A stretch of 64,000 bases of DNA from Cryobacterium sp. Y11. GTDB lineage: Bacteria; Actinomycetota; Actinomycetes; Actinomycetales; Microbacteriaceae. The notes beneath the pieces are model-generated. The model saw only the letters and a program-made list of their open reading frames with translations. It did no database searches and had not been told where the DNA came from. Numbering within the stretch: position 1 is the stretch's first letter; each line of letters opens with the position of its first letter. The stretch spans positions 156,988 to 220,987 of the forward strand of contig NZ_PJJO01000055.1 of the NCBI RefSeq assembly GCF_002929535.1, in the 5' to 3' direction. The position numbers and the translations under genes were made by a program. Shown here piece after piece: positions 6,926 to 14,956 of the stretch.

Positions 6926-8416
6926 TCAGTTTGCGGTGACAACTCCCATCATTCCGCTATCTTCGTGGTCAAGGATGTGGCAGTGGTACACGGTACGTCC
7001 GCTGAAGTCGTCAAACGCAATGCGCACGCGCACGGTGCTGCGTGCCGGGATGTTCACGACATCTTGCCACATGATGTTTTTGACGGGCTGGCCTGACTGT
7101 TCGATGATCTGCATCGGCCACACGTGCAGGTGCACGGGGTGATCGAGCGGACTGGTATTTGTGAGCAACCATTCTTCCACGCTGTCGAATTGCACGGTCG
7201 TGTCGACCCGGGTGGCATCGAATACCTGGCCGTTGATTGTGGCTGACATCATGCCGCCACCCATACCACCATTCATGTCTCCACTCATGTTCCCGCCCAT
7301 TCCCATCGCGAAGATCAACTCGCGTCGGGCGGTTACGGTAGCCGTGCGTAGGTCACGCGGAACGGGCTGTCCAGGTATGGCGGCGACGGTCGCGACGTCG
7401 TCACCGGCCACGATAAAGGAGGCCAGCGCGATGACGTCGGCGGCAGTAAAGCTTTCGCGTCCCATCATCATTCCGCCGGACCTGCCTCGATCGTAGGTAT
7501 GGGCCCGCAGTACGGAGGTACCGGCTGTGCCGGTGACGAGAAGGTCTGCCCGGTTTCCGGGGGCCAGCACGACCTCGTTCACTTCCTGCGCGGCTTCGAA
7601 ACGTCCGGAGTCGATTCCGAGAAGGGACAGCTGCTGCCCGTCGAGGCGCAGCCGCAGGTAGCGAGACACGCAGGCATTGACAATGCGCCATCGCTCCCGT
7701 TCGCCAGGGCGGGCAGTCATGCTGGGGGTGAGTTGTCCGTTGACCAGGACGAGGTCTCCTTCTCGTCCTGACATTTTCTCCATCGATGTGCCCGACGGAA
7801 TTGTTCCTGTGGAATCAAGGGTGATGTCGGAAATGACGAGGACGCGCTCCCGGCTGGCAGGAATGGGGTCGGGGTCTTCGACAATGATGGCGCCATAGAG
7901 CCCACCAAATACCTGATCGGCCACGAAACCATGGTGATGCGGGTGATACCAGTACACGCCCGGCGGATGATTGACGGGCAGTTCGTACTGGTAATCAAAG
8001 GAGTCGCCGGCTGCGACGGTGACGAACATGTTGTCGCCGTTGTTCTCGGGTGAGACGTGGAGGCCGTGTACGTGCAGGTTGCTCGGGTCTGCCAGACCAT
8101 TGCGCAGGCTCACGCTGAGGGTATCTCCCGCTCGAACGCGCAGTGTGGGGCCGGGCACGCCACCGTTGTAACTCAGCGCACGCACATCACGACCAGCGAT
8201 GGTCACCTGTTGAGGTGACGACTCGAGGTCAACGGCAAGGGCGCCACTGACGCTGCGTATCTCTGCAGGCTCGATGAGGTCGCTCCCGGACGGTGTTGTC
8301 GGTGACGTGCCTGACGAGAGGCGCTGATTGACGAAGAAACCTGTTCCGCCTACAGCCGTGGCCGCAATCCCCACCCCGCCGAGGATCAGGGCGCTACGGC
8401 GACTGAGGGCGGGCAC
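6926..8416 (-). CDS. Multicopper oxidase, exported (CueO/laccase-like)
   Basis: A full-length 496-residue oxidase that probably converts Cu(I) to Cu(II) or oxidises phenolic substrates outside the membrane. The N-terminus has a twin-arginine-like SRR followed by a hydrophobic stretch, so export as a folded protein is likely. All four copper motifs are present: HVHGLH near residue 118, WYHPHHHG near 157, HPVHLH near 424, and HCHILDHEDSGMM near 480. A Met/Gly-rich segment (MGMGGNMSGDMNGGMGGGMM) near 370 resembles the Cu(I)-binding loop of CueO. The start shares one base with the stop of the SHOCT gene, indicating coupling. Expression is probably controlled by the operator at 8708. Confidence 0.95.
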   Translation of the reverse strand: MPALSRRSALILGGVGIAATAVGGTGFFVNQRLSSGTSPTTPSGSDLIEPAEIRSVSGALAVDLESSPQQVTIAGRDVRALSYNGGVPGPTLRVRAGDTLSVSLRNGLADPSNLHVHGLHVSPENNGDNMFVTVAAGDSFDYQYELPVNHPPGVYWYHPHHHGFVADQVFGGLYGAIIVEDPDPIPASRERVLVISDITLDSTGTIPSGTSMEKMSGREGDLVLVNGQLTPSMTARPGERERWRIVNACVSRYLRLRLDGQQLSLLGIDSGRFEAAQEVNEVVLAPGNRADLLVTGTAGTSVLRAHTYDRGRSGGMMMGRESFTAADVIALASFIVAGDDVATVAAIPGQPVPRDLRTATVTARRELIFAMGMGGNMSGDMNGGMGGGMMSATINGQVFDATRVDTTVQFDSVEEWLLTNTSPLDHPVHLHVWPMQIIEQSGQPVKNIMWQDVVNIPARSTVRVRIAFDDFSGRTVYHCHILDHEDSGMMGVVTAN

Positions 8417-8667
8417 TACCGCCCCTCCTCAAGCACCCGCAACTGATCACGCAGCTGCTCAGCAGTGATCTCCCCCCGAGCGAAACGCTCCTGAAGAATT
8501 TGTCTGGCACCGGCCGAATCAGCTTGCCTCGGAGCAGTTCTCCCATCATCGCTCCCGGATTTGTTCGACAGTAACCGAACAATGACATAAATGAGCACGG
8601 CGACACCTGCAATAGCCAACAGGCCAAAGCCCCAGGACCATCCCATATTTCCGTTACCCCACATCAT
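8416..8667 (-). CDS. Small SHOCT-domain membrane protein
   Basis: An 83-residue protein. A short Met/Trp/Gly-rich N-terminus (MMWGNGNMGWSWG) precedes one membrane helix, and the C-terminus is a SHOCT domain (ARQILQERFARGEITAEQLRDQL). A ribosome site (GGAAG) lies upstream of the ATG at 8667. It opens the operon with the multicopper oxidase and DUF302 gene, 40 bp downstream of a CsoR-like operator. Met residues near the outer end of the helix could bind copper; that is inference. Confidence 0.85.
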   Translation of the reverse strand: MMWGNGNMGWSWGFGLLAIAGVAVLIYVIVRLLSNKSGSDDGRTAPRQADSAGARQILQERFARGEITAEQLRDQLRVLEEGR

Positions 8668-8989
8668 CTGATTTGCTTCCTTTCGTTTTTTAAACCGTAC
8701 CTACAACATACCCCTAGAGGTATAAATTGTGGCGTGGTGCCACCCTTTCACAGTTGCCGCGCACCGGCTCGACGACTCACACAACACTCAAATAGCTTGC
8801 CGACACCTGTGTTTACGGAACCAAACATGACTGAGAGACGCGGACCAGGTGCGGCATCCGCTATGCTCCCTTGGCGCGTTACAGCGGGCGCTCCAGCCCT
8901 TGTTCAGGTTTCAATGCCGCCGGTAAGTTATTCTGCTGACGGCACCCTTTGTGGTCAGCTTGCTGACTGGTGGCAATAATGGAGGTGAC
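8668..8989. promoter_or_regulatory. Divergent intergenic region with a copper operator
   Basis: These 322 bases separate the oxidase operon from the DUF6153-like gene. The left end carries the third CsoR-like operator (8708-8723). The remainder shows no convincing gene; a plus-strand frame at 8734 lacks a ribosome site and family features. GGAGGTGA at 8981-8988 serves the next gene. Confidence 0.55.
8708..8723. promoter_or_regulatory. CsoR-type copper operator (copy 3)
   Basis: ATACCCCTAGAGGTAT matches ATACCC-N4-GGGTAT with one mismatch. It lies about 40 bp before the start of the SHOCT-multicopper oxidase-DUF302 operon on the minus strand. Confidence 0.65.
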
Positions 8990-9427
8990 ATGACGCTGGA
9001 TCGAACCGCTCGCCGCAAGGTGGCGCCGATCACACCGTCAACCTTCGTCGCGGTACTTGCTCTTGTTGTTATGCTCATCGGTATTTTCGCGATCCATTCA
9101 GAAGCCACCGGGCATGACATGCGCACTTCTGTTGTCATGTCGTCAGCAGCGGCTGGTCCGCTCGACGCGACTATCGATACGGCAGTCCTTGCTATAGTGC
9201 CCGTTTTGATGTCTTCAGTCGCTCACGACGGATCATTGAATTGCGCCCTGCTCGCTTTGGCCTGTGTTCTGTTACTCACCCTCGTCGCCTTGATCGGTCT
9301 GACTCATCGGCCAGCCGTGTATCGTCGACTTCTCGATGCCGGTGGCGTCGTGCTCGGTCTTTTGCGCACGATCGCTTTATCAATTTATCGGCCCAGCCTC
9401 ACTCGTCTTTCGATCAGTCGCGTTTAG
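8990..9427 (+). CDS. DUF6153-like membrane protein
   Basis: A 145-residue protein with one hydrophobic segment near residues 15-32 followed by IHSEATGHDMRTS, and a second hydrophobic region around CALLALACVLLLTLVALIGL. The two-helix layout with a His-rich loop and a second segment beginning with Cys resembles the actinobacterial DUF6153 family. The ATG at 8990 is chosen for the strong GGAGG just upstream, although the spacing is short. A scrap of a related gene occurs at 2960-3030. Its place beside the copper operon suggests a link with metals. The function is unknown. Confidence 0.65.
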   Translation: MTLDRTARRKVAPITPSTFVAVLALVVMLIGIFAIHSEATGHDMRTSVVMSSAAAGPLDATIDTAVLAIVPVLMSSVAHDGSLNCALLALACVLLLTLVALIGLTHRPAVYRRLLDAGGVVLGLLRTIALSIYRPSLTRLSISRV

Positions 9428-9545
9428 ACCGTGCTGCCGTTTTCGAAGCCAGAACTGGCTTTGGAAACTTCGCTGTGCCCACGGCTAAACGTACCGACGG
9501 CTAGATGCTGTTCCGAGATCTGATTCACCTGCAAGGACGATGTAC

Positions 9546-9605
9546 ATGCACTCCGCACAATTTTCTGTACTACCCACTTTTCACCTCCTGGTCGCCCGTG
9601 GATAG
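9546..9605 (+). CDS. Possible 19-residue leader ORF of the M23 peptidase gene
   Basis: ATG at 9546 is preceded by AAGGACG and encodes MHSAQFSVLPTFHLLVARG. Its TAG stop (9603-9605) overlaps the GTG of the following peptidase gene at 9598. The GTG has no ribosome site of its own, so coupled translation through this short frame is plausible. Alternatively it is the original N-terminus cut off by a frameshift, or chance. Confidence 0.35.
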   Translation: MHSAQFSVLPTFHLLVARG

Positions 9606-10440
9606 CGCCGGTCACGTCGCTACGGCACCTGAGGTCGCCGGTACGCAAGCGCTCCTGTCACGTCGCGACCTGCGTGCGCTGGAACAACGTGTCGCCGCAC
9701 AGCGATCGAATCCGCCTGCACCGGCACGATCCGTGCCGAAACGAGCGTCAATCCGCCAGCGTGCCGCCGCCGGTGGTGCAATGGCGTTGATCGCCCTGTT
9801 CGCCATCAGCACGTCCCTGCCCGCTCTCGCCGTCAACCCGGAAACGGCTCAGGCATCGGTAACGACCACGGCCCAGACCGACAAGTTGCAAACTGTCAGC
9901 ACGTCCAGCGCTGCAGCGGTGCATATTGATCGCGATGGGTTCACCGTCACCGACGCGCCGGAGCCTACGTCGTACACGACGAGTGCAAGCAACGGAGCGT
10001 GGTCCAGCCTCGTGCCCAGCCAGCTGAGCGATCAAGGATGGGCGTTGCCCGTCCTGGGCAGAATTACGAGCCCGTTCGGTCCACGACCGAACAAGCCCGT
10101 TGATGGTGTCGGCGATTACCACAACGGGACCGATATTGCCGCTCCGTGCGGCCGGCCCGTCTTCGCCGCGACCGGAGGAAAAGTTGTCGACGCGGGCTAT
10201 CAGGGCTCCTACGGCAAGTGGGTTCTCATCGACCATGGCAATGGCGTTGAGACCGGGTATGCCCACAACAGCAAACTGCTCGTCGATGCCGGGCAGCTGG
10301 TCGTCGCTGGCGAAATTATTGCAGTCGTCGGCACGACGGGCGCATCCAGCGGCTGCCACGTGCACTTTGAAACGCTGGTCAACGGCGCACGCGTAAATCC
10401 GCAATCATTCATGAGCTCTCGAGGAGTCACCCTGGGCTAA
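9598..10440 (+). CDS. Exported M23-family (LytM-type) peptidase
   Basis: A cell-wall hydrolase-like protein. A cytoplasmic N-terminus with LSRRDLRALEQRVAAQR is followed by a membrane segment (AMALIALFAISTSLPALAV) and a linker rich in Ser and Thr. The C-terminal M23 domain shows SPFGPR, H-N-G-T-D, APCGRPVFAATGGKVV and H-V-H-F-E. The Zn ligands expected in M23 enzymes are the His and Asp of HxxxD and the first His of HxH; all are present, so it may be active on peptide cross-links. The start is uncertain: the ATG at 9505 and the GTG at 9598 both lack a ribosome site. I prefer 9598 because residues before it look non-native and a small upstream ORF ends on it. Confidence 0.85.
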   Translation: MDSAGHVATAPEVAGTQALLSRRDLRALEQRVAAQRSNPPAPARSVPKRASIRQRAAAGGAMALIALFAISTSLPALAVNPETAQASVTTTAQTDKLQTVSTSSAAAVHIDRDGFTVTDAPEPTSYTTSASNGAWSSLVPSQLSDQGWALPVLGRITSPFGPRPNKPVDGVGDYHNGTDIAAPCGRPVFAATGGKVVDAGYQGSYGKWVLIDHGNGVETGYAHNSKLLVDAGQLVVAGEIIAVVGTTGASSGCHVHFETLVNGARVNPQSFMSSRGVTLG

Positions 10441-10575
10441 ATTCGTCATGCCCTACCGCGTTACTTGGGTGCTGTCAGTGCCGCTCATCGCGACCCAGCG
10501 GAGCAGTCATCCGCTACGAAACGACGTGGATGCGGGATTGCGGCCGATGCGCGGGCTGTAGCGGCCAGAATCCGC

Positions 10576-12330
10576 TCAGACGGGTAACGGCGCCAGCGCG
10601 GTGAGCGATTTGAGCCGCTCGACGCCGATCGGTTCCTCGGCGAGCAGTGGCACGATTGCGACCCGCGCAGCGGCGGCGCATACCTTCGTGATCTGGGCGG
10701 CTTCGTTGGCCGCGCGCGCCTGCAAAAACGGCGTCTCGGGCTGCGCAGCGGCGATGGAATTGTTGACCACCCAGCCCCAGGGCGCAATTCCGGCGCGTTG
10801 CAGATCGTGTTGCAGGCCCTCAGCCTCGAGCACCGGCGTCGTCTCGGCGAGCGTGACCAACAACACCTTGGTCAGGGCCGGATCCTGCAGCCGCATCAAC
10901 GGCGTCACGAACGCCATGCCCTCCCCCATCTGTCGTGCGATTTCACGATGGTACGACCCGGTGGCATCCAGCAGCAACAGGGTGTGGCCGGTCGGAGCGG
11001 TATCGACGACGACAAATTCGTGCCGTGACTCGTGCACGGCCTGGGAGAACTGCCGGAACACCGCAACCTCCTCGGTGCATGGCGAGCGCAGGTCTTCGGC
11101 CAGGGCGGCCCGACCATCGTCGTCGAGATTCTTGCCTTGGGTAGCCAGCACGTGATCGCGATATTCGCGAATCGCCTTGGCCGGGTCGATGCGCGAAACG
11201 CGTAGCCCCGGCAGGCTCCCGTGCAGGGTGTCGACCAGGTGCGCCGCCGGGTCGGTCGTGGTCAGGTGCACGGCGTGGCCGCGCTCGGCCAGAGCAACGG
11301 CAAGCGCCGCAGCGATCGTGGTCTTGCCGACGCCGCCCTTGCCCATGCAAAGAATTAGGCCGTGACCAGCCTGTTCCAGCTCGTCGACGAAATGGCCAAG
11401 CGGCGCCTCCGGCACGTCGACCGACGTATGCGGTGCTGGAGCAGCGCTGCTGGCCTGAAACAGGGTGCGCAGCGCATCAATGCCCATCATGTTGCCGGCT
11501 TTGAGCTCGAGCACGTCGCGCGGCAGACCAGCCAGGCCTGCGGGGACAGCCTCCAGCGCCGCCGACTCCCGGTTGCGCACCGCCGTCGCTATCGTTTCGG
11601 TTCCCGCGCCGGCCGCCAGCACCCCATTAATAACGACGTAGCCGCCGTCAATACCGATCTGCGCCAGCTCACCACGGGTGCGATCAATCTCGCTCAAAGC
11701 GGATGCCTGCGCGCGCGCCACCAGCACCAGCCGGGTGTGTGCGGGGTCGGCCAGCGCGGCGACCGCAGCGGCATACACCGCCTTGTGTTTCTCCAGCCCC
11801 GACAACGGCCCGAGGCAGGACGGATCGCCCTTACCGGCTTCGAGAAAGTCGGTCCAGGAGCCGGGCAGCTGCAGCAGGCGAATCGTATGCCCAGTCGGCG
11901 CGGTGTCGAAGACGATGTGGTCGTACGTCGTGAGCAGGCTGTCATCGGTGAGCAGATTCGTGAACTCGTCGAACGAGGCGACCTCGGTCGTGCAGGAGCC
12001 GGATAGACCCTCGGCAATGCTCACGAGCTCGCGCTCCGGCAGGAGCCCTCGAACCGGGGCGATAATGCGTTCACGATAGGCATCCGCTGCCTGCTCCGGG
12101 TCGATTTCCAGCGCACTGAGACCGGCAACTGCGTCAATCGGAGTAATCGTGTTGCCGATCGTAAGACCGAAAACCTGCCCAATGTTGGAGGCCGGGTCGG
12201 TACTCACCAGCAATACGCGGCGACCCCGGGCAGCCAGCTCGATGGCCGAAGCGCAGGCAACGGATGTCTTCCCAACGCCGCCCTTACCGGTGAAGAACAG
12301 AAAACGGGGCGGGTTGCGCAAGAACTTCAT
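10576..12330 (-). CDS. arsA: Arsenical pump-driving ATPase ArsA
   Basis: A 584-residue soluble ATPase that powers arsenite extrusion through ArsB-type membrane partners. It is a tandem duplication: P-loops FTGKGGVGKT near residue 15 and MGKGGVGKT near 328, each followed by a DTAPTGHT signature. Cys in SCTTE, PSCLGPL and PCTEEVA correspond to the three metalloid-binding Cys of bacterial ArsA. The length matches the family. The start lies 4 bp after the stop of arsD. No arsB or acr3 gene is seen in the window, so the membrane partner must be elsewhere. Confidence 0.96.
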   Translation of the reverse strand: MKFLRNPPRFLFFTGKGGVGKTSVACASAIELAARGRRVLLVSTDPASNIGQVFGLTIGNTITPIDAVAGLSALEIDPEQAADAYRERIIAPVRGLLPERELVSIAEGLSGSCTTEVASFDEFTNLLTDDSLLTTYDHIVFDTAPTGHTIRLLQLPGSWTDFLEAGKGDPSCLGPLSGLEKHKAVYAAAVAALADPAHTRLVLVARAQASALSEIDRTRGELAQIGIDGGYVVINGVLAAGAGTETIATAVRNRESAALEAVPAGLAGLPRDVLELKAGNMMGIDALRTLFQASSAAPAPHTSVDVPEAPLGHFVDELEQAGHGLILCMGKGGVGKTTIAAALAVALAERGHAVHLTTTDPAAHLVDTLHGSLPGLRVSRIDPAKAIREYRDHVLATQGKNLDDDGRAALAEDLRSPCTEEVAVFRQFSQAVHESRHEFVVVDTAPTGHTLLLLDATGSYHREIARQMGEGMAFVTPLMRLQDPALTKVLLVTLAETTPVLEAEGLQHDLQRAGIAPWGWVVNNSIAAAQPETPFLQARAANEAAQITKVCAAAARVAIVPLLAEEPIGVERLKSLTALAPLPV

Positions 12331-12334
12331 GGCG

Positions 12335-12724
12335 TTAGCAGCAGCCGGTTGCGCCGCCGCAGCATCCGCTTGCAGATGTGTCGGTCAAGCCGAGCTGGGG
12401 GCGGTCGGTCGGCGCTACGCCTGCGAGGCCGGCGAAGGCGAGCAGCTGGGATTTCGTGGGGTAGGCCCCCGTCGCAACGGTGACCCCATCGACGACGGTG
12501 AGCGGCAGCCCGACAGAACCGACGACGTGCATGTAGGCGCGCACGGCCTCATCCGTGGTGAAAGCAAGCGGGTCACTGGCCAGATTGTGACGCTGAATGT
12601 CGGCGCCCTGGTCCTTCAGGCTGCGCACGGTTGCGGTCAGCTCAACGAGGGACTGGTCGACATCGACACCACACACCCCGGTATCGCAACACAATGCCGG
12701 CTCATAGATTCGGATGGCAGCCAT
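12335..12724 (-). CDS. arsD: Arsenite metallochaperone ArsD
   Basis: A 129-residue protein that passes arsenite to ArsA. The start is ATG 12724, because AGGGAG precedes it and the protein then begins MAAIRIYEPALCCDTGVCG. The Cys trio C-C and C in that stretch are the conserved metalloid ligands. Further vicinal pairs occur at the C-terminus (SGCCGGATGCC). It heads the arsDA operon on the minus strand, and a candidate repressor site lies about 40 bp upstream (12761-12776). Confidence 0.95.
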   Translation of the reverse strand: MAAIRIYEPALCCDTGVCGVDVDQSLVELTATVRSLKDQGADIQRHNLASDPLAFTTDEAVRAYMHVVGSVGLPLTVVDGVTVATGAYPTKSQLLAFAGLAGVAPTDRPQLGLTDTSASGCCGGATGCC

Positions 12725-12760
12725 ATCGATCTCCCTAATAACTTTCGTAGCACTCACTAT

Positions 12761-12776
12761 ATCGATCTGTATCAAT
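12761..12776. promoter_or_regulatory. Candidate ArsR-type operator upstream of arsD
   Basis: ATCGATCTGTATCAAT is an imperfect member of a repeated pattern ATNGA-N6-TCNAT. It lies 37-52 bp before the arsD start, where a repressor would cover the promoter. Confidence 0.4.
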
Positions 12777-12848
12777 GTAGCACTTCACCCATTTGGTCCA
12801 AAAATTCATGGCTGGCGAAATCGTGCCCGGCAGACCACGGCCAAACAC

Positions 12849-12864
12849 ATAGATATCCATCTAT
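12849..12864. promoter_or_regulatory. Inverted repeat ATAGA-N6-TCTAT (copy 1)
   Basis: ATAGATATCCATCTAT has perfect 5-base arms; with flanks it forms a 7-base stem CATAGAT/ATCTATG. The same pattern recurs at 12904-12919. Two identical half-site layouts 55 bp apart between arsD and pstS suggest a dimeric ArsR-type regulator. Confidence 0.5.
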
Positions 12865-12886
12865 GGACACGCTCCGGTCGACTAGT

Positions 12887-12908
12887 GTTCACCCGGTGTT
12901 CATATAGA
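12887..12908 (+). promoter_or_regulatory. PHO box (PhoP-type direct repeat) upstream of pstS
   Basis: Two 11-base direct units GTTCACCCGGT and GTTCATATAGA follow each other exactly, as in the GTTCAYYYR(G/C)G PhoP sites of Streptomyces pst promoters. A further GTTCACGTTCG occurs at 12951. Phosphate-starvation induction of the pst operon is expected. Confidence 0.6.
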
Positions 12909-12919
12909 CCAACTTCTAT
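12904..12919. promoter_or_regulatory. Inverted repeat ATAGA-N6-TCTAT (copy 2)
   Basis: ATAGACCAACTTCTAT has perfect 5-base arms (6 with the flanking T and A). It overlaps the second unit of the PHO box by 5 bases, so its binding protein and PhoP could exclude each other at the pstS promoter. Confidence 0.5.
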
Positions 12920-12994
12920 AGATCGAGTCGGCCGTCGGTCGATAATCACAGTTCACGTTCGGCGCACCCAGCCGATAAGGAAAGGACCACGACA

Positions 12995-13963
12995 GTGTCC
13001 CTGCTTTCATTCAAGACCGCCAGCATCAGCGCCGGCGTCCTTGCAGCAGCACTATTCTTGACCGCCTGTGGCGGCCAGCTCGCCAACACAAGCTCCGACC
13101 CGGCCGACGGGCTGTCCGGTTCGGTCACCATCGACGGCTCATCTACCGTCGCCCCGCTCAGCGAGGCAGCAGCCGACATGTACCGCGATGTCGAGGCTGA
13201 CGTCAACGTCACCGTCGCGACGTCCGGAACGGGTGGCGGTTTCAAGGCATTCTGTGCCGGCGAAACCGACATCTCAGATGCCTCGCGCCCGATCAAGGAC
13301 GAAGAAGCCGCCACGTGCGCTGAAGCAGGCATCGAATACACCGAGATCGTCATCGCCAATGACGGACTCTCCGTGGTCGTGAACCCCGAGAACGACTGGG
13401 CTTCCTGCCTCACCGTTGAGCAGCTGAACACCATCTGGGCTCCGGAATCCGAAGGAACGATCACCAGCTGGAACCAGGTTGACGCCTCGTTCCCCGACGA
13501 GCCGCTCGTGCTCTTCGGCGCCGGTACTGACTCAGGCACCTTCGACTACTTCATCGATGCTATCAACGGCGAAGAAGGCGCCATCCGCGCCGACTACAGC
13601 CCCTCCGAGGATGACAACATCACCATCCAGGGTGTCCAGGGCGACACGGGCGCTATGGGATTCTTTGGCTTGAGCTATGTCGAAGAGAACCCGGACGCAA
13701 TCACGGCACTCGAGATTGACGGCGGCGAAGGCTGCATCTACCCGACCAAGGAGACCGTGCAGGACAGCACGTATCAGCCGCTCGGCCGTGGACTGTTCCT
13801 CTACGTCAACGACGCGAATTACGCCGACAAGGCGCAGCTGCGCTCGTTCGTCGACTTCTACCTCGAGAACTCGGATGCCGTCGCCGAGGCCGCGCTGTAC
13901 ATCCCCCTGACCGCCGACCAGAAGAGCACCGCGACAGCGGAACTCGCCTCCCTCGTCGGCTAG
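12995..13963 (+). CDS. pstS: Phosphate ABC transporter substrate-binding lipoprotein PstS
   Basis: A 322-residue phosphate-binding lipoprotein on the outer membrane face. The GTG start at 12995 follows AAGGAAAGGA. The signal sequence ends in a lipobox (FLTAC). Family motifs are GSSTVAPLSEA, TSGTGGGF (anion-binding), DISDASRPI and GAGTDSGTFDYF. It is the first gene of pstSCAB plus a regulator gene, behind a PHO box. PstS-type proteins bind phosphate far better than arsenate, which matters next to arsenic genes. Confidence 0.96.
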   Translation: MSLLSFKTASISAGVLAAALFLTACGGQLANTSSDPADGLSGSVTIDGSSTVAPLSEAAADMYRDVEADVNVTVATSGTGGGFKAFCAGETDISDASRPIKDEEAATCAEAGIEYTEIVIANDGLSVVVNPENDWASCLTVEQLNTIWAPESEGTITSWNQVDASFPDEPLVLFGAGTDSGTFDYFIDAINGEEGAIRADYSPSEDDNITIQGVQGDTGAMGFFGLSYVEENPDAITALEIDGGEGCIYPTKETVQDSTYQPLGRGLFLYVNDANYADKAQLRSFVDFYLENSDAVAEAALYIPLTADQKSTATAELASLVG

Positions 13964-14002
13964 TCACAGCGCACACTGATTCAAGAAGGAGATTGTGCGT
14001 AC

Positions 14003-14956
14003 ATGAGCACACTCACCCCCGTCGGCGGTCCGGCTCTTGTGCCGGGCCGCCCCGCGGTGTCCCTGCGGTCTACCCGACCGCGCCACGGAGAAGCGTTCAT
14101 GCGGCTTCTCCTGCGCTTCGCCGCCATTGTGACCATCATCATCACCGCCGGCATCCTGATTGCCCTTCTGGTTCCCTCCGTAGAGTTCTTTCGCACCGTC
14201 TCGGTGTTTGAATTTCTTTTCGGCGATCGTTGGGCTCCCCGCTTCGCTGACGCCTCGTTCGGCGTTTGGCCCCTCGTCACCGCCACCGCCTGGACCTCCG
14301 GCATCGCCCTGTTGGTCGCCATTCCGCTGGGGCTGGGCGCGGCAGTTTTCCTGTCCGAGTACGCCAGGCCTGGCCTGCGCAAGGTGTTGAAGCCCGTCCT
14401 GGAAATTTTGGCCGGCATTCCCACCGTCGTGTTTGGTCTCTTCGCCCTGCAATTCGTGCAGGCCACTCTCTTTCGTGACTGGTTCGACCTCGACACGGGC
14501 GCCTTCAGCGTTCTCGCCGCCGGGCTGGTCATGGGCGTCATGATCGTGCCGACCATCGCCTCGATCAGTGAAGATGCCATGTCGGCCGTGCCGCTGAGCA
14601 TGCGCCAGGGCTCGGCAGCACTTGGCGCCAACCGCATGCAAACCACCGTACGCGTCGTCTTTCCCGCCGCCCTGTCTGGCATCATCGCCGCGATCGTGCT
14701 CGGTGTCTCCCGCGCCGTGGGAGAAACCATGATCGTCGCCATTGCCGCCGGCGGGCAGGCCCGCATCGTGACGGGGCCGCTCGAACAGGGTCAAACAATG
14801 ACCGGGTTTATCGCCAACGCCGCACTCGGTGACTCACGAGTTGGGTCGCTCGAATACGACACCCTCTTCGCCGTTGGCCTGCTGCTGTTTCTCGTGACCT
14901 TGCTGTTCAACTTCATCAGCATCCGCTTCGTACGCCGTTTTCGGGAGATCTACTGA
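14003..14956 (+). CDS. pstC: Phosphate ABC transporter permease PstC
   Basis: A 317-residue inner-membrane permease with about six helices and the ABC-permease EAA-type loop (MRQGSAALGANRMQTTVRVV then FPAALSGI). PstC features include RWAPRFADASFGVWPLVTAT and the segment GIPTVVFGLFALQFV. A ribosome site (AAGGAG) lies upstream of the ATG. The stop overlaps the pstA start by one base. Confidence 0.96.
   Translation: MSTLTPVGGPALVPGRPAVSLRSTRPRHGEAFMRLLLRFAAIVTIIITAGILIALLVPSVEFFRTVSVFEFLFGDRWAPRFADASFGVWPLVTATAWTSGIALLVAIPLGLGAAVFLSEYARPGLRKVLKPVLEILAGIPTVVFGLFALQFVQATLFRDWFDLDTGAFSVLAAGLVMGVMIVPTIASISEDAMSAVPLSMRQGSAALGANRMQTTVRVVFPAALSGIIAAIVLGVSRAVGETMIVAIAAGGQARIVTGPLEQGQTMTGFIANAALGDSRVGSLEYDTLFAVGLLLFLVTLLFNFISIRFVRRFREIY

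Noticed and set aside
10441..10575. Gap between the M23 peptidase and arsA
   Set aside because: No gene, clear terminator or operator could be supported there.
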